The notes below the pieces were generated by a model. That model was not told where the DNA came from. It ran no database searches and saw nothing but the letters and a program-made list of their open reading frames with translations. A stretch of 64,000 bases of DNA from Hawksworthiomyces lignivorus (Eukaryota; Ascomycota; Sordariomycetes; Ophiostomatales; Ophiostomataceae). Positions 22,936-32,428 of the stretch are shown here, in pieces. The translations under genes were made by a program, and so were the position numbers. Where the stretch lies: positions 1-64,000 of the forward strand of contig NTMA01000034.1 of NCBI GenBank assembly GCA_002917075.1, in the 5' to 3' direction. Each line of letters opens with the position of its first letter. Position 1 is the first letter of the stretch.

Positions 22936-24753
22936 ATGGCTGTAGTGTCTAGTATTCTGGCCATGTTGCAAACGCAGCATGTGCTCATATTATTGTCCCT
23001 GGTCCTGCTTATCATGGCCGTCAAGCCGCTCGTTGCCCGCTTACATCCGCCTGCAGGTGCTCCCAAGTTCCTGGAAGGATACTATGGTGTCAGCGTTCCG
23101 AGGTTCTCCAAGCATCGAGCAGATTACTTGCGACGAGGGAGATACGACAGCCCGGACAGCCAGTTCAGCTTTTGGTACGGCGCCAACCACGTTGTTGCAG
23201 TTTCGGGCGCTAGTGCGCGGTCTACCTTCTTGACTGCGCAGGGTCTTGATCCTCTGTCTGGGTAGGCCTTCTGAACTATGCAAAGCAGCACAGCACCGAG
23301 ATTTGTTGCTAATTCTTAGCTTAGCCATCTTGCTATACTCGGCAGCGTGCTGAACATCGACAGCCTCTCCAATGGAATTGTCCGGCAGCTTCAGCTTATG
23401 TTTCGGCGGTGCCGCCAGGATGAGCATTTGGCGCAGAATCTGCAACATCTTGTTTCTGACAGCGACGAGTATTTTAACAAGTTTGATTTTTCAAAAGCCG
23501 TTGATCCGATCGAAATGGTCGTCGGCCTCGTCTACCAGCTGACGCACCGCACCGTTGGGATCCACGACATTGCCGACGACCACCAGCTGCTCGCTAGAAC
23601 TAGGGGGATGTACCAGCCCTTGGAAGAAAGCTCGCCGTTTGACATCTGGTTCCCGTTGCTGCCGACGCCTTCGAAGCTAAGAAAGATCTGGGCATACACT
23701 CAGCTACATCGGCTAATGCAGCATTTTATCACGAATCGGCGAAAGACTGGAGAAATACGCAGGGACGGCATGCAGCTCATGTTGGATCAAGGCTGCAGCG
23801 ACATTGTCATAACGCTGGTACGTCCCGTCGTTGAAATTTGGAGCACAATATTCTACTAACGCCAATGGTCTGCCAGGCAATCACGGGAGCTATCGTGGCT
23901 GGCGTCTTCAACACGAGCCTGACTACTGCATGGAATCTGTGCTACCTCGCTCAGAATCCTACGTGGATGTCGAGAGTCAGGAGAGAGATCGGCGAGGTGG
24001 TCGCGAAATATCGAAATTCAGAAAATGAAGACATTTCTGATGTTCTTCACCGACTCACCTTGCAGGACTGGGAGGCCGGATTTCCTCAGCTCAATTGCAC
24101 AATCAAAGAGACCCTGAGATTCACGATGGCCGGAGCAATGATTCGGAAGAACATCAGCAGCAAGAATATCCCTCTAGGAGATACAGACCTGACTATTCCT
24201 AAGAACAGCCTTGTGGTATGCTCTGCTAATTTATATAGAACCTGACCAAGACTGAAGGAGCTAGCTGACAGCGACGACCGTGCAAGGTATATTTATCTGA
24301 GGATGCTCACATGAACCCGGACATTTACGACGAGCCACTGGAATGGAATCCAAGCCGACACGACGCAGCGAGGGCTGCGGACAAACAGGAACCGTACTCG
24401 TACCTAGCGTGGGGTGCTGGACACCATCCTTGTCGTAAGTTTTCGTTGTCTGCTCCTGTGTGGAATGCGGCATTGCTGACTGACTTGGTTTTTTGTAGCT
24501 GGCATGAGGGTAATATTGATTTGATATAACTGATAATAAGAAGAAATCACCTGTTGCTGATGCTAACGGACATTAGTTTGCAAACCTAAACATGATGGTG
24601 GCTACAGTCGTGTTTCTAGCTCGCTACGATTTCGAGATATGCGATGCGCAGGGAAGCGCAACGAGGCAGCCTCTGCCTCCTCTCGTCTTTGACTGCGTTG
24701 GGGCCGGACGTCCTTGTGAGAATATTTATATCAGATCCACTCCTATCTCTTGA
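22936..24753 (+). CDS. Cytochrome P450 monooxygenase, 490 aa, 6 exons
   Basis: A haem-thiolate monooxygenase of the endoplasmic reticulum; substrate unknown. Exons: 22936-23261, 23346-23817, 23877-24215, 24287-24434, 24499-24509 (only 11 nt) and 24577-24753. All five introns are GT...AG, several with CTAAC-type branch sites, and the joined frame has no stop. Features: an N-terminal membrane anchor (HVLILLSLVLLIMAV) followed by a Pro-rich hinge, an I-helix segment AGVFNTS (about 275-281), the K-helix ExxR as ETLR (Glu344, Arg347), and the haem loop WGAGHHPCPGMR with Cys428. The haem loop is split by an intron after the Cys codon and then by the micro-exon. Length is normal for a fungal P450. 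I cannot place it in a CYP family. No biosynthetic backbone gene is near, so it stands alone rather than in a visible gene cluster. Confidence 0.88.
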
Positions 24754-25148
24754 AGCAGATCGTAACAAGATGGAATGGATAAGCTATTTCACTTTTCCGA
24801 GAAAAATAATGAATTATGATTTATTTTTCATTGAACTGATCATAGGAGCTATTTCAAGCTACAATTCAAAAAGCTAATCAAGATAAACATCATTATAACA
24901 TTATTTGAGGTTGCTGATGATCCATTGTAGCTGGGTTATATGTGCCAGTCCATGCCTGTGCCATTTTTGCAAATGCATCTTGGCGAACCTGTTTGAGAGA
25001 TGCAGACATCTTAGTCTATTCCTCAGACAAGGTTTCGGGAACCTCAATGAGGCTGGCTAATGCGCGCTTCATAGGGGCTTCTGGCTCTCGGCACAGTCTT
25101 TCACAGCAGCTTTGAAATTGGTAAGAATAATTTGTCAAAGTGGCCGTA
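24754..25148. other. Convergent intergenic region
   Basis: Lies between the 3' ends of the P450 and the exonuclease gene. AT-rich, no gene seen. Confidence 0.5.
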
Positions 25149-26249
25149 TTAGTTCTCTTTGAGGGCCTCCGTCTTTGATGCGCGCGCGGCGGCGCGCAGC
25201 CGCTCGGCTTCCATCTCCCAGAATCTAGCTTTGTTTCTCAGTCGCCATCGGAGACGCCTCATTTGGTTTTTTCTTTTTTTCTCTTGAAGATCTGCCTCGG
25301 TCTTTCTTTTCTCTTGATCATCCAAATTGCTCTTTCTTTTCTCTTGAAGATCTGCCTCGGTCTTTCTTTTCTCTTGATCATCCAAATTGCTCTTTCTTTT
25401 CTCTTGAAGATCTGCCTCGGTCTTTCTTTTCTCTTGATCATCCAAATTGCTCTTTCTTTTCTCTTGAAGATCTGCCTCGGTCTTTCTTTTCTCTTGATCA
25501 TCCAAATTGCTCTTTCTTTTCTCTTGAACATCTACCTCGATCTTTTTTTTTTCTCGACAATCCATCTTGGCTTCCGGTCGGCAGTATGCAATCGCGTGGA
25601 GGAGCTTTGTCTTGTCCGAGCTGATGGTTGCGGGACAGCTCCTCTCCGCCAGAGAAAAGAGGCAGCGCATGGCAAAGTAGGCATCGTCGCCTGCCGAGCG
25701 CAGCTTGTCAAAGGGGCACAGCATGGTGGTGAGCACGTCGCGGAGAGAGTGGTCGGGCAGGCCCGGGAAGACTTGGCGAGCGATGGCCAGAGTGTCGAAC
25801 ACGGCGACGACCGACGTTGTGGTGTCCACGCGGAGGCGCTGAAGGATGCTGAGCCCGTCCTCAATGCCGTGGCCGACTAGGGCGATGTTCCTTGTCCGCA
25901 CCAGCAAGGAGTCGAGCTTGGAAGCCCAGTTTGGTACTGAGGCTTTCTTCGTATTACCAAACAAAAATTGATTGGAGGCTCGGGAACAGTACCCAGGCGA
26001 TCCGGCGACGAACTGGTACGTCTTTATATGAGGCCTGGCCCAGCTCCAATGCGGACGGGACAGATTCTTTGTGTCGAGGACGGCGACGCCGAGCTGCTGG
26101 TTCCCGTAATCTGGTGCTTTGTCGGCTGGGACAGCAGAGCCGTGTTCGAAGTCTATGGCCACAAAGAGCATACCGGCTTCTGGTGCAGGATCTGCCAAGA
26201 GGCCGAGATATTGCTGCAGCGAGAGCAGGTTTGATTTCATTGTGTCCAT
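25149..26249 (-). CDS. Gfd2/YDR514C-like DEDD exonuclease-fold protein with repeat tail, 366 aa
   Basis: The first 225 residues read as an RNase H-like 3'-5' exonuclease domain of the Gfd2/YDR514C type found in fungi. The first acidic pair is AIDFE (Asp33, Glu35), the second site VGHGIEDG (Asp131), and the third AGDDAYF (Asp189). In DEDDh enzymes a His stands five residues before the last Asp; here that position appears to be Arg184, so the protein may be catalytically weak or altered. The alignment is by eye. Residues about 233-325 are a highly charged tail made of the 20-residue unit EKRKSNLDDQEKRKTEADLQ, repeated about 4.5 times with almost no divergence. A basic helical end follows (RLRWRLRNKARFWEMEAERL). 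Single exon. The start ATG at 26249 is the first in frame. Function is unknown; a role in RNA or DNA processing is inference from the fold. Confidence 0.78.
   Translation of the reverse strand: MDTMKSNLLSLQQYLGLLADPAPEAGMLFVAIDFEHGSAVPADKAPDYGNQQLGVAVLDTKNLSRPHWSWARPHIKTYQFVAGSPGYCSRASNQFLFGNTKKASVPNWASKLDSLLVRTRNIALVGHGIEDGLSILQRLRVDTTTSVVAVFDTLAIARQVFPGLPDHSLRDVLTTMLCPFDKLRSAGDDAYFAMRCLFSLAERSCPATISSDKTKLLHAIAYCRPEAKMDCREKKKIEVDVQEKRKSNLDDQEKRKTEADLQEKRKSNLDDQEKRKTEADLQEKRKSNLDDQEKRKTEADLQEKRKSNLDDQEKRKTEADLQEKKRKNQMRRLRWRLRNKARFWEMEAERLRAAARASKTEALKEN
25280..25540. repeat. 60-bp minisatellite inside the exonuclease gene, about 4.5 copies
   Basis: The three 60-bp blocks 25321-25380, 25381-25440 and 25441-25500 are identical base for base, with a further near-identical partial copy on each side (from about 25281, and to about 25530 where it decays). 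The period is a multiple of three, so copy changes lengthen or shorten the protein by 20 residues without a frameshift. The unit is strongly strand-asymmetric (CT-rich on the plus strand). Confidence 0.97.
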
Positions 26250-26991
26250 ATTGGCAACTAATTCTCTCGATACGCTGAGTATGTGAAGCAGTGAATTACC
26301 GGGAATGGGAAAAGAGTCTTTGATGAGCTACGATGTTGGGCAGCGCCTGGGATTTTTCATATACCGCGCACATTTCCATTTTTGCGAATTACACTTTTCG
26401 CTAATGTGAATAATATATATATATATATTTAATTCTTCTTTCTCTGCTTGTTGGCACTGTTTTGAGAAAAATGTCACGGCGAGTATGTAAATCAAAAAGT
26501 GTTGTCAACAGTGCGTGGGAAGACTGGGAAAAGACAGGGGAGTTATCGCGGCTAGAGAGGTACTTTGTACACTGAGCAGCTTGTACCTGGTAAAATGCAC
26601 AAAATTGGATTACATAACCAATGGAGGTGCTGTGTGGGGCGCGTAGAAATATTTTGGCGTGGGAGGAAGCGAATGGTAGGGGGGAGGGGGGCAAAAGAAA
26701 GTTACCTGTAGAAATGCTTAGGCAAACGTCTATCTAATTATTATTGATGATTTTTTTTGGAGCTTCGAAATTTCAAAAAGCTCGCCCGCCAGCTTCACCT
26801 GCATATACTGCTCCTCAACCAAAACCCTGCGGCAGAACCCGACCCTGGTATACTCTGCCTGACACAACATAACACGACACGACAGTCGACCTGGTCGATT
26901 TCCCCTTTCCAGCTTCTTCTTCCTAGACTTTTCCCGAGATTCCTGCTGCGGAAGTGTCACCGCCCGCCCGCTTTTCTTTGCCTCTGCAGCG
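26250..26991. other. Divergent exonuclease/CCT7 intergenic region
   Basis: A promoter region shared by two divergent genes. It contains an (AT)n stretch near 26411-26430. The CT-rich DNA before 26990 is probably the CCT7 leader. No gene is seen. Confidence 0.5.
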
Positions 26992-27342
26992 ATGTCGTTC
27001 GGAGGGCAGACCCCCACCATCATCGTCCTCAAAGAGGGTGCGTATTGACCTGGAAACAGATCCATCTTTGTCCTTGGCGGTCTTCGTGAGACTGACATAG
27101 CTTTTGCGCATCGCAGGGACGGACACATCGCAGGGCAAGGGCCAGATCATCTCCAACATCAATGCCTGCCTGGCCGTGCAGGCTACGATCAAGTCCACGC
27201 TGGGCCCATATGGCGGCGACCTGCTGATGGTGGACGAGAATGGCCGGCAGACGATTACCAACGATGGCGCGACAGTAATGAAGGTGCGACTCTGCTCCTG
27301 CCTTTTATCTTTGTTGGAATTTTGTCTTCCATACTTTGCATA

Positions 27343-27383
<41 letters not shown>

Positions 27384-29034
27384 GAGCTCGCACTGACCAG
27401 ATCCCACTCTTATCTCACAACAGCTCCTTGATATCGTTCACCCAGCAGCGCGCATCCTCGTCGACATTGCCCGGTCACAAGACGCCGAGGTCGGTGACGG
27501 TACGACGTCCGTGGTGGTGCTGGCCGGCGAGATTCTGAAAGAGGTCAAGGAGCACGTGGAGCAGGGCGTCAGCTCTCAGATCATCATCAAGGCCTTGCGG
27601 CGGGCCTGCACCATGGCCGTCAACAAGATCAAGGAGATCGCCGTCAACACCGACGAGGCGAACCGCCGCGAGACCCTGAGCAAGCTGGCCGCCACCGCCA
27701 TGACCAGCAAGCTCATCAAGCGCAATACCGACTTCTTCACAAAGAGTACGTTCGTTTGGAGAAAGAGAGAGAGAGAGAGAGAGGGAGGGAGAAAGAGAGG
27801 ACATGGAAGAGGAGGGCTATATTTTTGTCTGGATGTGCTTTTCCCACCCTGTCTACGTTCGTGATGCTGACATTTTGCATCCACCTTTTCCGCAGTGGTC
27901 GTCGACGCCGTCCTCTCCCTCGACCAGGACGACCTGGACGAGAAGTTAATAGGCATCAAGAAGATCCCCGGCGGCTCGCTGACCGACTCGCTCTTCGTGG
28001 ACGGCGTCGCCTTCAAGAAGACGTTCAGCTATGCCGGCTTCGAGCAGCAGCCCAAGGCCTTCACCAAGCCCAAGATTGTGTGCCTCAACGTGGAGCTCGA
28101 GCTCAAGGCCGAGAAGGACAACGCCGAGGTGCGCGTCGAGCAGGTCGCCGAGTACCAGGCCATCGTCGACGCCGAGTGGCAGATCATCTTCCGCAAGCTC
28201 GAGGCCGTCTACAAGACCGGTGCCAAGGTGGTGCTGAGCAAGCTGCCCATCGGCGATCTGGCCACGCAGTTCTTCGCCGACCGCGACGTCTTCTGCGCCG
28301 GCCGCGTGGCCGCCGACGACATGGAGCGCGTCGTGCAGGCCACGGGCGCCACCGTGCAGTCGACGTGCTCCGACATCCGGCCCGAGCACCTGGGCACGTG
28401 CGGCGTCTTCGAGGAGCGCCAGATCGGCAGCGAGCGCTTCAACATCTTTGCCGAGTGCCCCGAGGCCCGCACCTGCACCCTGGTGCTGCGCGGCGGCGCC
28501 GAGCAGTTTATCGCCGAGGTCGAGCGCTCGCTGCACGACGCCATCATGATCGTCAAGCGCGCCCTGCGCAACCGCAGCATCGTCGGCGGCGGCGGCGCCT
28601 GCGAGATGGAGGTCTCCGCCTACCTGCACCGCTTCGCCGACAAGAACGTGCCCCACAAGCAGCAGGCCGTGATCAAGAGCTTTGCCAAGGCCCTCGAGGT
28701 CATCCCCCGCCAGCTCTGCGACAACGCCGGCTTCGACGCCACCGACATCCTCAACACCCTGCGCGTCGAGCACCGCCGCGGCCGCACCTGGGCCGGCGTC
28801 GACTTTACCCGCGAGGGCGTCGCCGACATGCTCGCCCAGTTCGTCTGGGAGCCCGCCCTCGTCAAGATCAACGCCCTGCAGGCCGCCACCGAGGCCAGCT
28901 GCCTCATCCTCAGCGTCGACGAGACCATCCGCAACGAGGAGAGCGCCCAGCCCCAGGCCCCCGGCCGCCCCCTGCCGCCGGGCGCCGCCCAGCGCGCCCT
29001 CCGCGGCCGCGGCCGCGGCATGCCCATGCGGTAG
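26992..29034 (+). CDS. CCT7: T-complex chaperonin eta subunit (CCT7), 557 aa, 4 exons
   Basis: One of eight subunits of the cytosolic CCT/TRiC ring, which folds actin, tubulin and other proteins using ATP. Exons are 26992-27037, 27117-27283, 27424-27745 and 27896-29034; all junctions restore conserved sequence ([37 protein letters not shown]). Group II chaperonin signatures: [12 protein letters not shown] with DGATVMK, the ATP-site motif [13 protein letters not shown], and the C-terminal [10 protein letters not shown]. The eta assignment rests on the [23 protein letters not shown] start and the [26 protein letters not shown] segment, together with the Arg/Gly-rich tail [10 protein letters not shown]. 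Length is normal. Intron 2 carries a 35-nt T run (27348-27382) and intron 3 a GA microsatellite. Its 3' end converges with SPT10. Confidence 0.96.
27348..27382 (+). repeat. 35-nt poly-T tract in CCT7 intron 2
   Basis: An uninterrupted T run just upstream of the intron 2 acceptor (27423). It acts as an unusually long polypyrimidine tract and is likely to vary in length between strains. Confidence 0.9.
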
Positions 29035-29650
29035 GGTAGGCGCCGTCGTCTGCGGTTGGCAAGACTTGGAGAGGGGGAGGGAGAAGAGAGAGGAGGGTTG
29101 GTGGAGGTAGTTTGAATGACAGCAAGAATGGCTTTACGGCTAGTTGTGTGTATGTGTTTGTACGTTGCTGGGGGGGGAGCATGGGTATTTACGAGATTCA
29201 AAAAGAAAAAAAATGTGGAAAAAGTGATACCTGCTGAGATAGAGAAAACAAAATAAGGCTTCAATGGGGTTTTCGCGCAAAATATTCAGTTCTCAGATCA
29301 TTTCAACTTCTATCTTCGCCTGGACAAGAACAAAACATCAACGCATCATGGGATCTAAATATGATTTATTTTTTATCGTTTTATTTGGTATCCAAAAATA
29401 AAGCTCGCTCTGCCTATGCTCTGGTTTGAGGGGAAGAAGATCATGCTGCATCAAGAAAGAGAAAAATAATATTGCCACACCGTATGCGAAAATGTGCCTC
29501 ACAAAGACTTTTTGCTTTTTTTTAGGTTCCGTCGCCGCATTCCGTCGCTGGTATTTTTGCATCCAAGAAAGAGGAAAAAGAGAATATCTGCTGCCTTTTT
29601 GAGTTTTTTTTTTGTGCCTTGACTTTATTTTTCCCAAGAAATATCCCTGT
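29035..29650. other. Convergent CCT7/SPT10 3' region
   Basis: 3' UTR DNA of both genes. AT-rich with short A and T runs; no gene seen. Confidence 0.5.
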
Positions 29651-32428
29651 TCAGCCCGGCAGGCTACCGAACTGCATGTCGTCGAGACGGTCGTCCTCGT
29701 TGGGCTTGCCGACGCCGCCGACGACGACATCGTTCATGCCGCTGCCGCCGCCCACGTTGTCGTCTGTGCCGTCGACGCCGTCGCGCGCGGCCTCCTCGGA
29801 CGACAGCAGCCGGCCAATGTCCATCTTGGAGATGAACCGGTTGATGCCGCTGGGCCCGGCGTCTGGACTCGGGTCCGGATCGGGCTCCAGGTCCATGGCC
29901 GGCCGCAAGCCGCCGCTGTTGTGGCTGTTGTGGTTGCCGCCGCTGCCGCCGCCGTGGCCGCCGTTGTTGTTGTTATTGTGGCCGCTGCCGTCGCCGCCGC
30001 TAATGTTGACGTCGTCCACGACGCCGGCAATGTCGTCCACAATGTCATCGTGCGTCGGGTCGCGGCCGTGGTTCTGGTGCAGATGGCCGTCGTGACCGCC
30101 GCCCGGGCCGTCCACGATAGCGCCGCCGCCGCCGCCGCCGCCGCCGTTGTTATTGTTGTTGCTGTTGCCCGCAGCGTTGCCGGCGTCGTACTCGTCCTCG
30201 TCCTGCGGCTCGATCAGCATGTCCAGGTCGTGGTCCACAGCGGCCTCGCGCTCGGCCTCGTCGTCGTCGACGACGCCGATCAGCCCACCGCCGCCGCGGG
30301 GATCATGCAGACCCGGGTGCCCGTGGTGCTGCGGCTGCCCGTGGAGGTGCGCGTGCGCCGCCGCAGCAGTATGTGCGTGACCGCCGTGGCCGTGATGGTG
30401 CATGCCGGACGCGCCATTGCCACCGCCGCCTCCGCTGCCGCTGCCGGTGCCGTCGCTGGTGACAATCTCGTCGTCATCCGGCGCATTCAGCAGCGACGTG
30501 AAGGCGTCGGTCGTGTGGTGGTGCTGGTGGCTGAGCGCGTGGTGGGCGCCGTGGCTGTCGGGGTCGTGGAACGAAGAGAACGGGTCGTTGTGCGCCACGT
30601 TGGCGTGGTGGTGCGGGTTGTGGTGGTGGTGGCCGAGCTGGTGGTTTGGCTGCTGGCCCAGCGCGTGGTGCGGCGGGTGGCTGGTCGGCCCGCCTGCGCC
30701 TACGCCCACGCCCGCGTGCACCGGGTTGGCGTGGCCGTGGTGCGAGAACTGGCCGTGGTGCTGGTTGAGCTGGTGGTGGTGGCCCGGCGGCGACGGCTGG
30801 TTGATGATCTTGGGGTCGATCTGCGGGTACGCGGAGTGGGGGTTGGGCAGCGGCAGCATCGAGTTGAGCGGGTGGTGCGACGGGCTCTGCACCGGATGGA
30901 GGCCCCGCGGCTGGTCCTGCAGCATCGGGTCGCGCATCGGCAGTGCGGCGTGCGGCGGTATTGGCGATTCCGTTGGCGCCCGCAGGATCTGGCCGATGGA
31001 CATGGCCGACACGGGCCCGCTGATGCCTTTGTAGCTGTCTGGGGTGACGGTGAAGGCAGGATGAGACATAGGTGGTGGTGGCGGCGGCGGGGGAGGGGGG
31101 CTGTGCGCATGGCCCTGCTGTAGTGCGTGGCCGTGCGGGTGTGGTTGTGTCTGCATTTGCAGATGGTCGTCTGGGGCCCGGGTGTCCTGGTCCATGGGCA
31201 TGGACGAGCCGACGTTGGCGAGAGAAGACGAGGACGGTAGGGAGGAGAGATTGGAGGCGGACATGGAGGCAGCGGACGAGGAGGGAAGCGAAGGGTTGCT
31301 GTTGGGGAGTGCGGAGGAGGAGGCAGAGATGGCGGAGGCGCCGACCGGAGCGGAGGTGCTCTGGGCGGCGGGGATGTGGGGGAGCGTGGTCTTGGTTGGT
31401 TCTTTGCAGTGGGTGCAGTTGCGGATGACGTCGGAGACGGTGTCTTTGATGCGCGTCCAGTGGTAGCGCTCAGCAATGGTGGCGGTGGTCTTGTTGATGC
31501 CGGCGTGCTGCTGCAGGTGGATCTCGCGGGCGATGGCGAACTGGCGGTCCGGGTTGGACACGACCTCTTTGTCTTTGAGCATGAGGACGTCCCCGTCAAG
31601 CAGCTTGTAGGTGGTGGCGGCACTACGCAGTCTGCTTTTCTCGGCGCGGTCAGCCCCGTTGGGATATTCGCCGTACTTGAGGTAGAACTTGATCTTGTCG
31701 AAACGGTCATCACTCACAAGATCGTCGGCGTCGCCGCTCTGGACCAGATCGCGTCCGTAGATGATGGCGTCGACGAGGCGGCCGGGGTAGCTCTTGAGGT
31801 TGCCGCAGCCCTTGACGCGGCCGATGCGCTTGAAGCCCAGGCCGTCCCAGATCTTGCACGAGGCCACGTTGGTCTCGTAGACGAGGTTGAAGACGGAGTA
31901 GGTGTAGCCTAGCTTCGGCGCCCAGTCCAGGTACGTCTCGCCCATCAAGCGGCCGACGCCGCGGTTGCGCGAGGCGTCCGTCACCAGGAAGCCGGCGTTG
32001 CACACGTGGCTGCTGCGGCCGGGGTAGTTGGGCTTGATGTAGAAGCTGCCCAGGCACTCCTTGCTCCAGTCGCGGCCCTCGACGACCTCCTCCGGGCGCT
32101 CGATGCGGCCGAGCAGCATGATGGCGCCAAAGTTCTGGAACCAGTAGTTGGCGAACTTCTCAAAGGGCATGGGGTCGATCATGGGGTAAGTGTCGCCGCC
32201 CTCGATCTCCTTGCGGAACTGGTCGCTGAGATAGAGAAGCAGGGATGGCGGGACATGGGTGCGCGACGCAAAGGGCACGATAGTGGCGACGGTCTGGCGA
32301 TCGCGCAGCGTCACTTGGCGCGGCACGACGTTCGGAGGCAGTGACGGGTTGGCCGGGTCGGGATACGGCTGGACGCCGGAGATGCGGTAGATCGTAGGCG
32401 CCTCCGGATCGTCCATGATGGCAGGCAT
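29651..32428 (-). CDS. SPT10: SPT10-type GNAT acetyltransferase with integrase-like zinc finger, 925 aa
   Basis: In yeast, Spt10 binds histone gene promoters and activates their transcription; nuclear. Residues about 45-225 form a GNAT fold, with the acetyl-CoA loop visible as RNRGVGRLMG and the C-terminal GFKRIGRVKGCG. Residues 304-341 form an H-x3-H-x29-C-x2-C zinc site (His304, His308, Cys338, Cys341) of the kind found at the N-terminus of retroviral and retrotransposon integrases. In Spt10 this is the DNA-binding module. The fusion of these two domains in this order identifies the family. Residues from about 350 to the end are low-complexity: Ser/Pro/Ala-rich, then His-, Gly-, Asp- and Asn-rich (about 600-880). 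The ATG at 32428 has an ACCATG context. No intron is needed. The fungal C-terminal extension is much longer than in yeast, and its role is unknown. Confidence 0.9.
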   Translation of the reverse strand: MPAIMDDPEAPTIYRISGVQPYPDPANPSLPPNVVPRQVTLRDRQTVATIVPFASRTHVPPSLLLYLSDQFRKEIEGGDTYPMIDPMPFEKFANYWFQNFGAIMLLGRIERPEEVVEGRDWSKECLGSFYIKPNYPGRSSHVCNAGFLVTDASRNRGVGRLMGETYLDWAPKLGYTYSVFNLVYETNVASCKIWDGLGFKRIGRVKGCGNLKSYPGRLVDAIIYGRDLVQSGDADDLVSDDRFDKIKFYLKYGEYPNGADRAEKSRLRSAATTYKLLDGDVLMLKDKEVVSNPDRQFAIAREIHLQQHAGINKTTATIAERYHWTRIKDTVSDVIRNCTHCKEPTKTTLPHIPAAQSTSAPVGASAISASSSALPNSNPSLPSSSAASMSASNLSSLPSSSSLANVGSSMPMDQDTRAPDDHLQMQTQPHPHGHALQQGHAHSPPPPPPPPPPMSHPAFTVTPDSYKGISGPVSAMSIGQILRAPTESPIPPHAALPMRDPMLQDQPRGLHPVQSPSHHPLNSMLPLPNPHSAYPQIDPKIINQPSPPGHHHQLNQHHGQFSHHGHANPVHAGVGVGAGGPTSHPPHHALGQQPNHQLGHHHHNPHHHANVAHNDPFSSFHDPDSHGAHHALSHQHHHTTDAFTSLLNAPDDDEIVTSDGTGSGSGGGGGNGASGMHHHGHGGHAHTAAAAHAHLHGQPQHHGHPGLHDPRGGGGLIGVVDDDEAEREAAVDHDLDMLIEPQDEDEYDAGNAAGNSNNNNNGGGGGGGGAIVDGPGGGHDGHLHQNHGRDPTHDDIVDDIAGVVDDVNISGGDGSGHNNNNNGGHGGGSGGNHNSHNSGGLRPAMDLEPDPDPSPDAGPSGINRFISKMDIGRLLSSEEAARDGVDGTDDNVGGGSGMNDVVVGGVGKPNEDDRLDDMQFGSLPG

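Noticed and set aside
22936..24753. P450 plus STAND gene as a secondary-metabolite cluster
   Set aside because: No polyketide synthase, peptide synthetase, terpene cyclase or transporter is present in the block.
25263..25880. 205-codon plus-strand frame with leucine-rich repeats, looking like a membrane protein
   Set aside because: A by-product of reading the in-frame 60-bp minisatellite backwards; the minus-strand frame has a real exonuclease domain.
27756..29039. 427-codon plus-strand frame overlapping CCT7
   Set aside because: Out-of-frame shadow of CCT7 exon 4, Arg/Pro/Ala-rich with no domain.
29612..31123. 503-codon open frame on the plus strand
   Set aside because: It lies entirely antisense to the low-complexity, GC-rich tail of SPT10. 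Its Val/Ala/Arg monotony is the mirror of His/Gly codons; no domain.
31400..31530. HHCC integrase-like zinc site as evidence for a retrotransposon
   Set aside because: It is in frame with a GNAT acetyltransferase in the known Spt10 order. No reverse transcriptase, integrase core or LTR is nearby.
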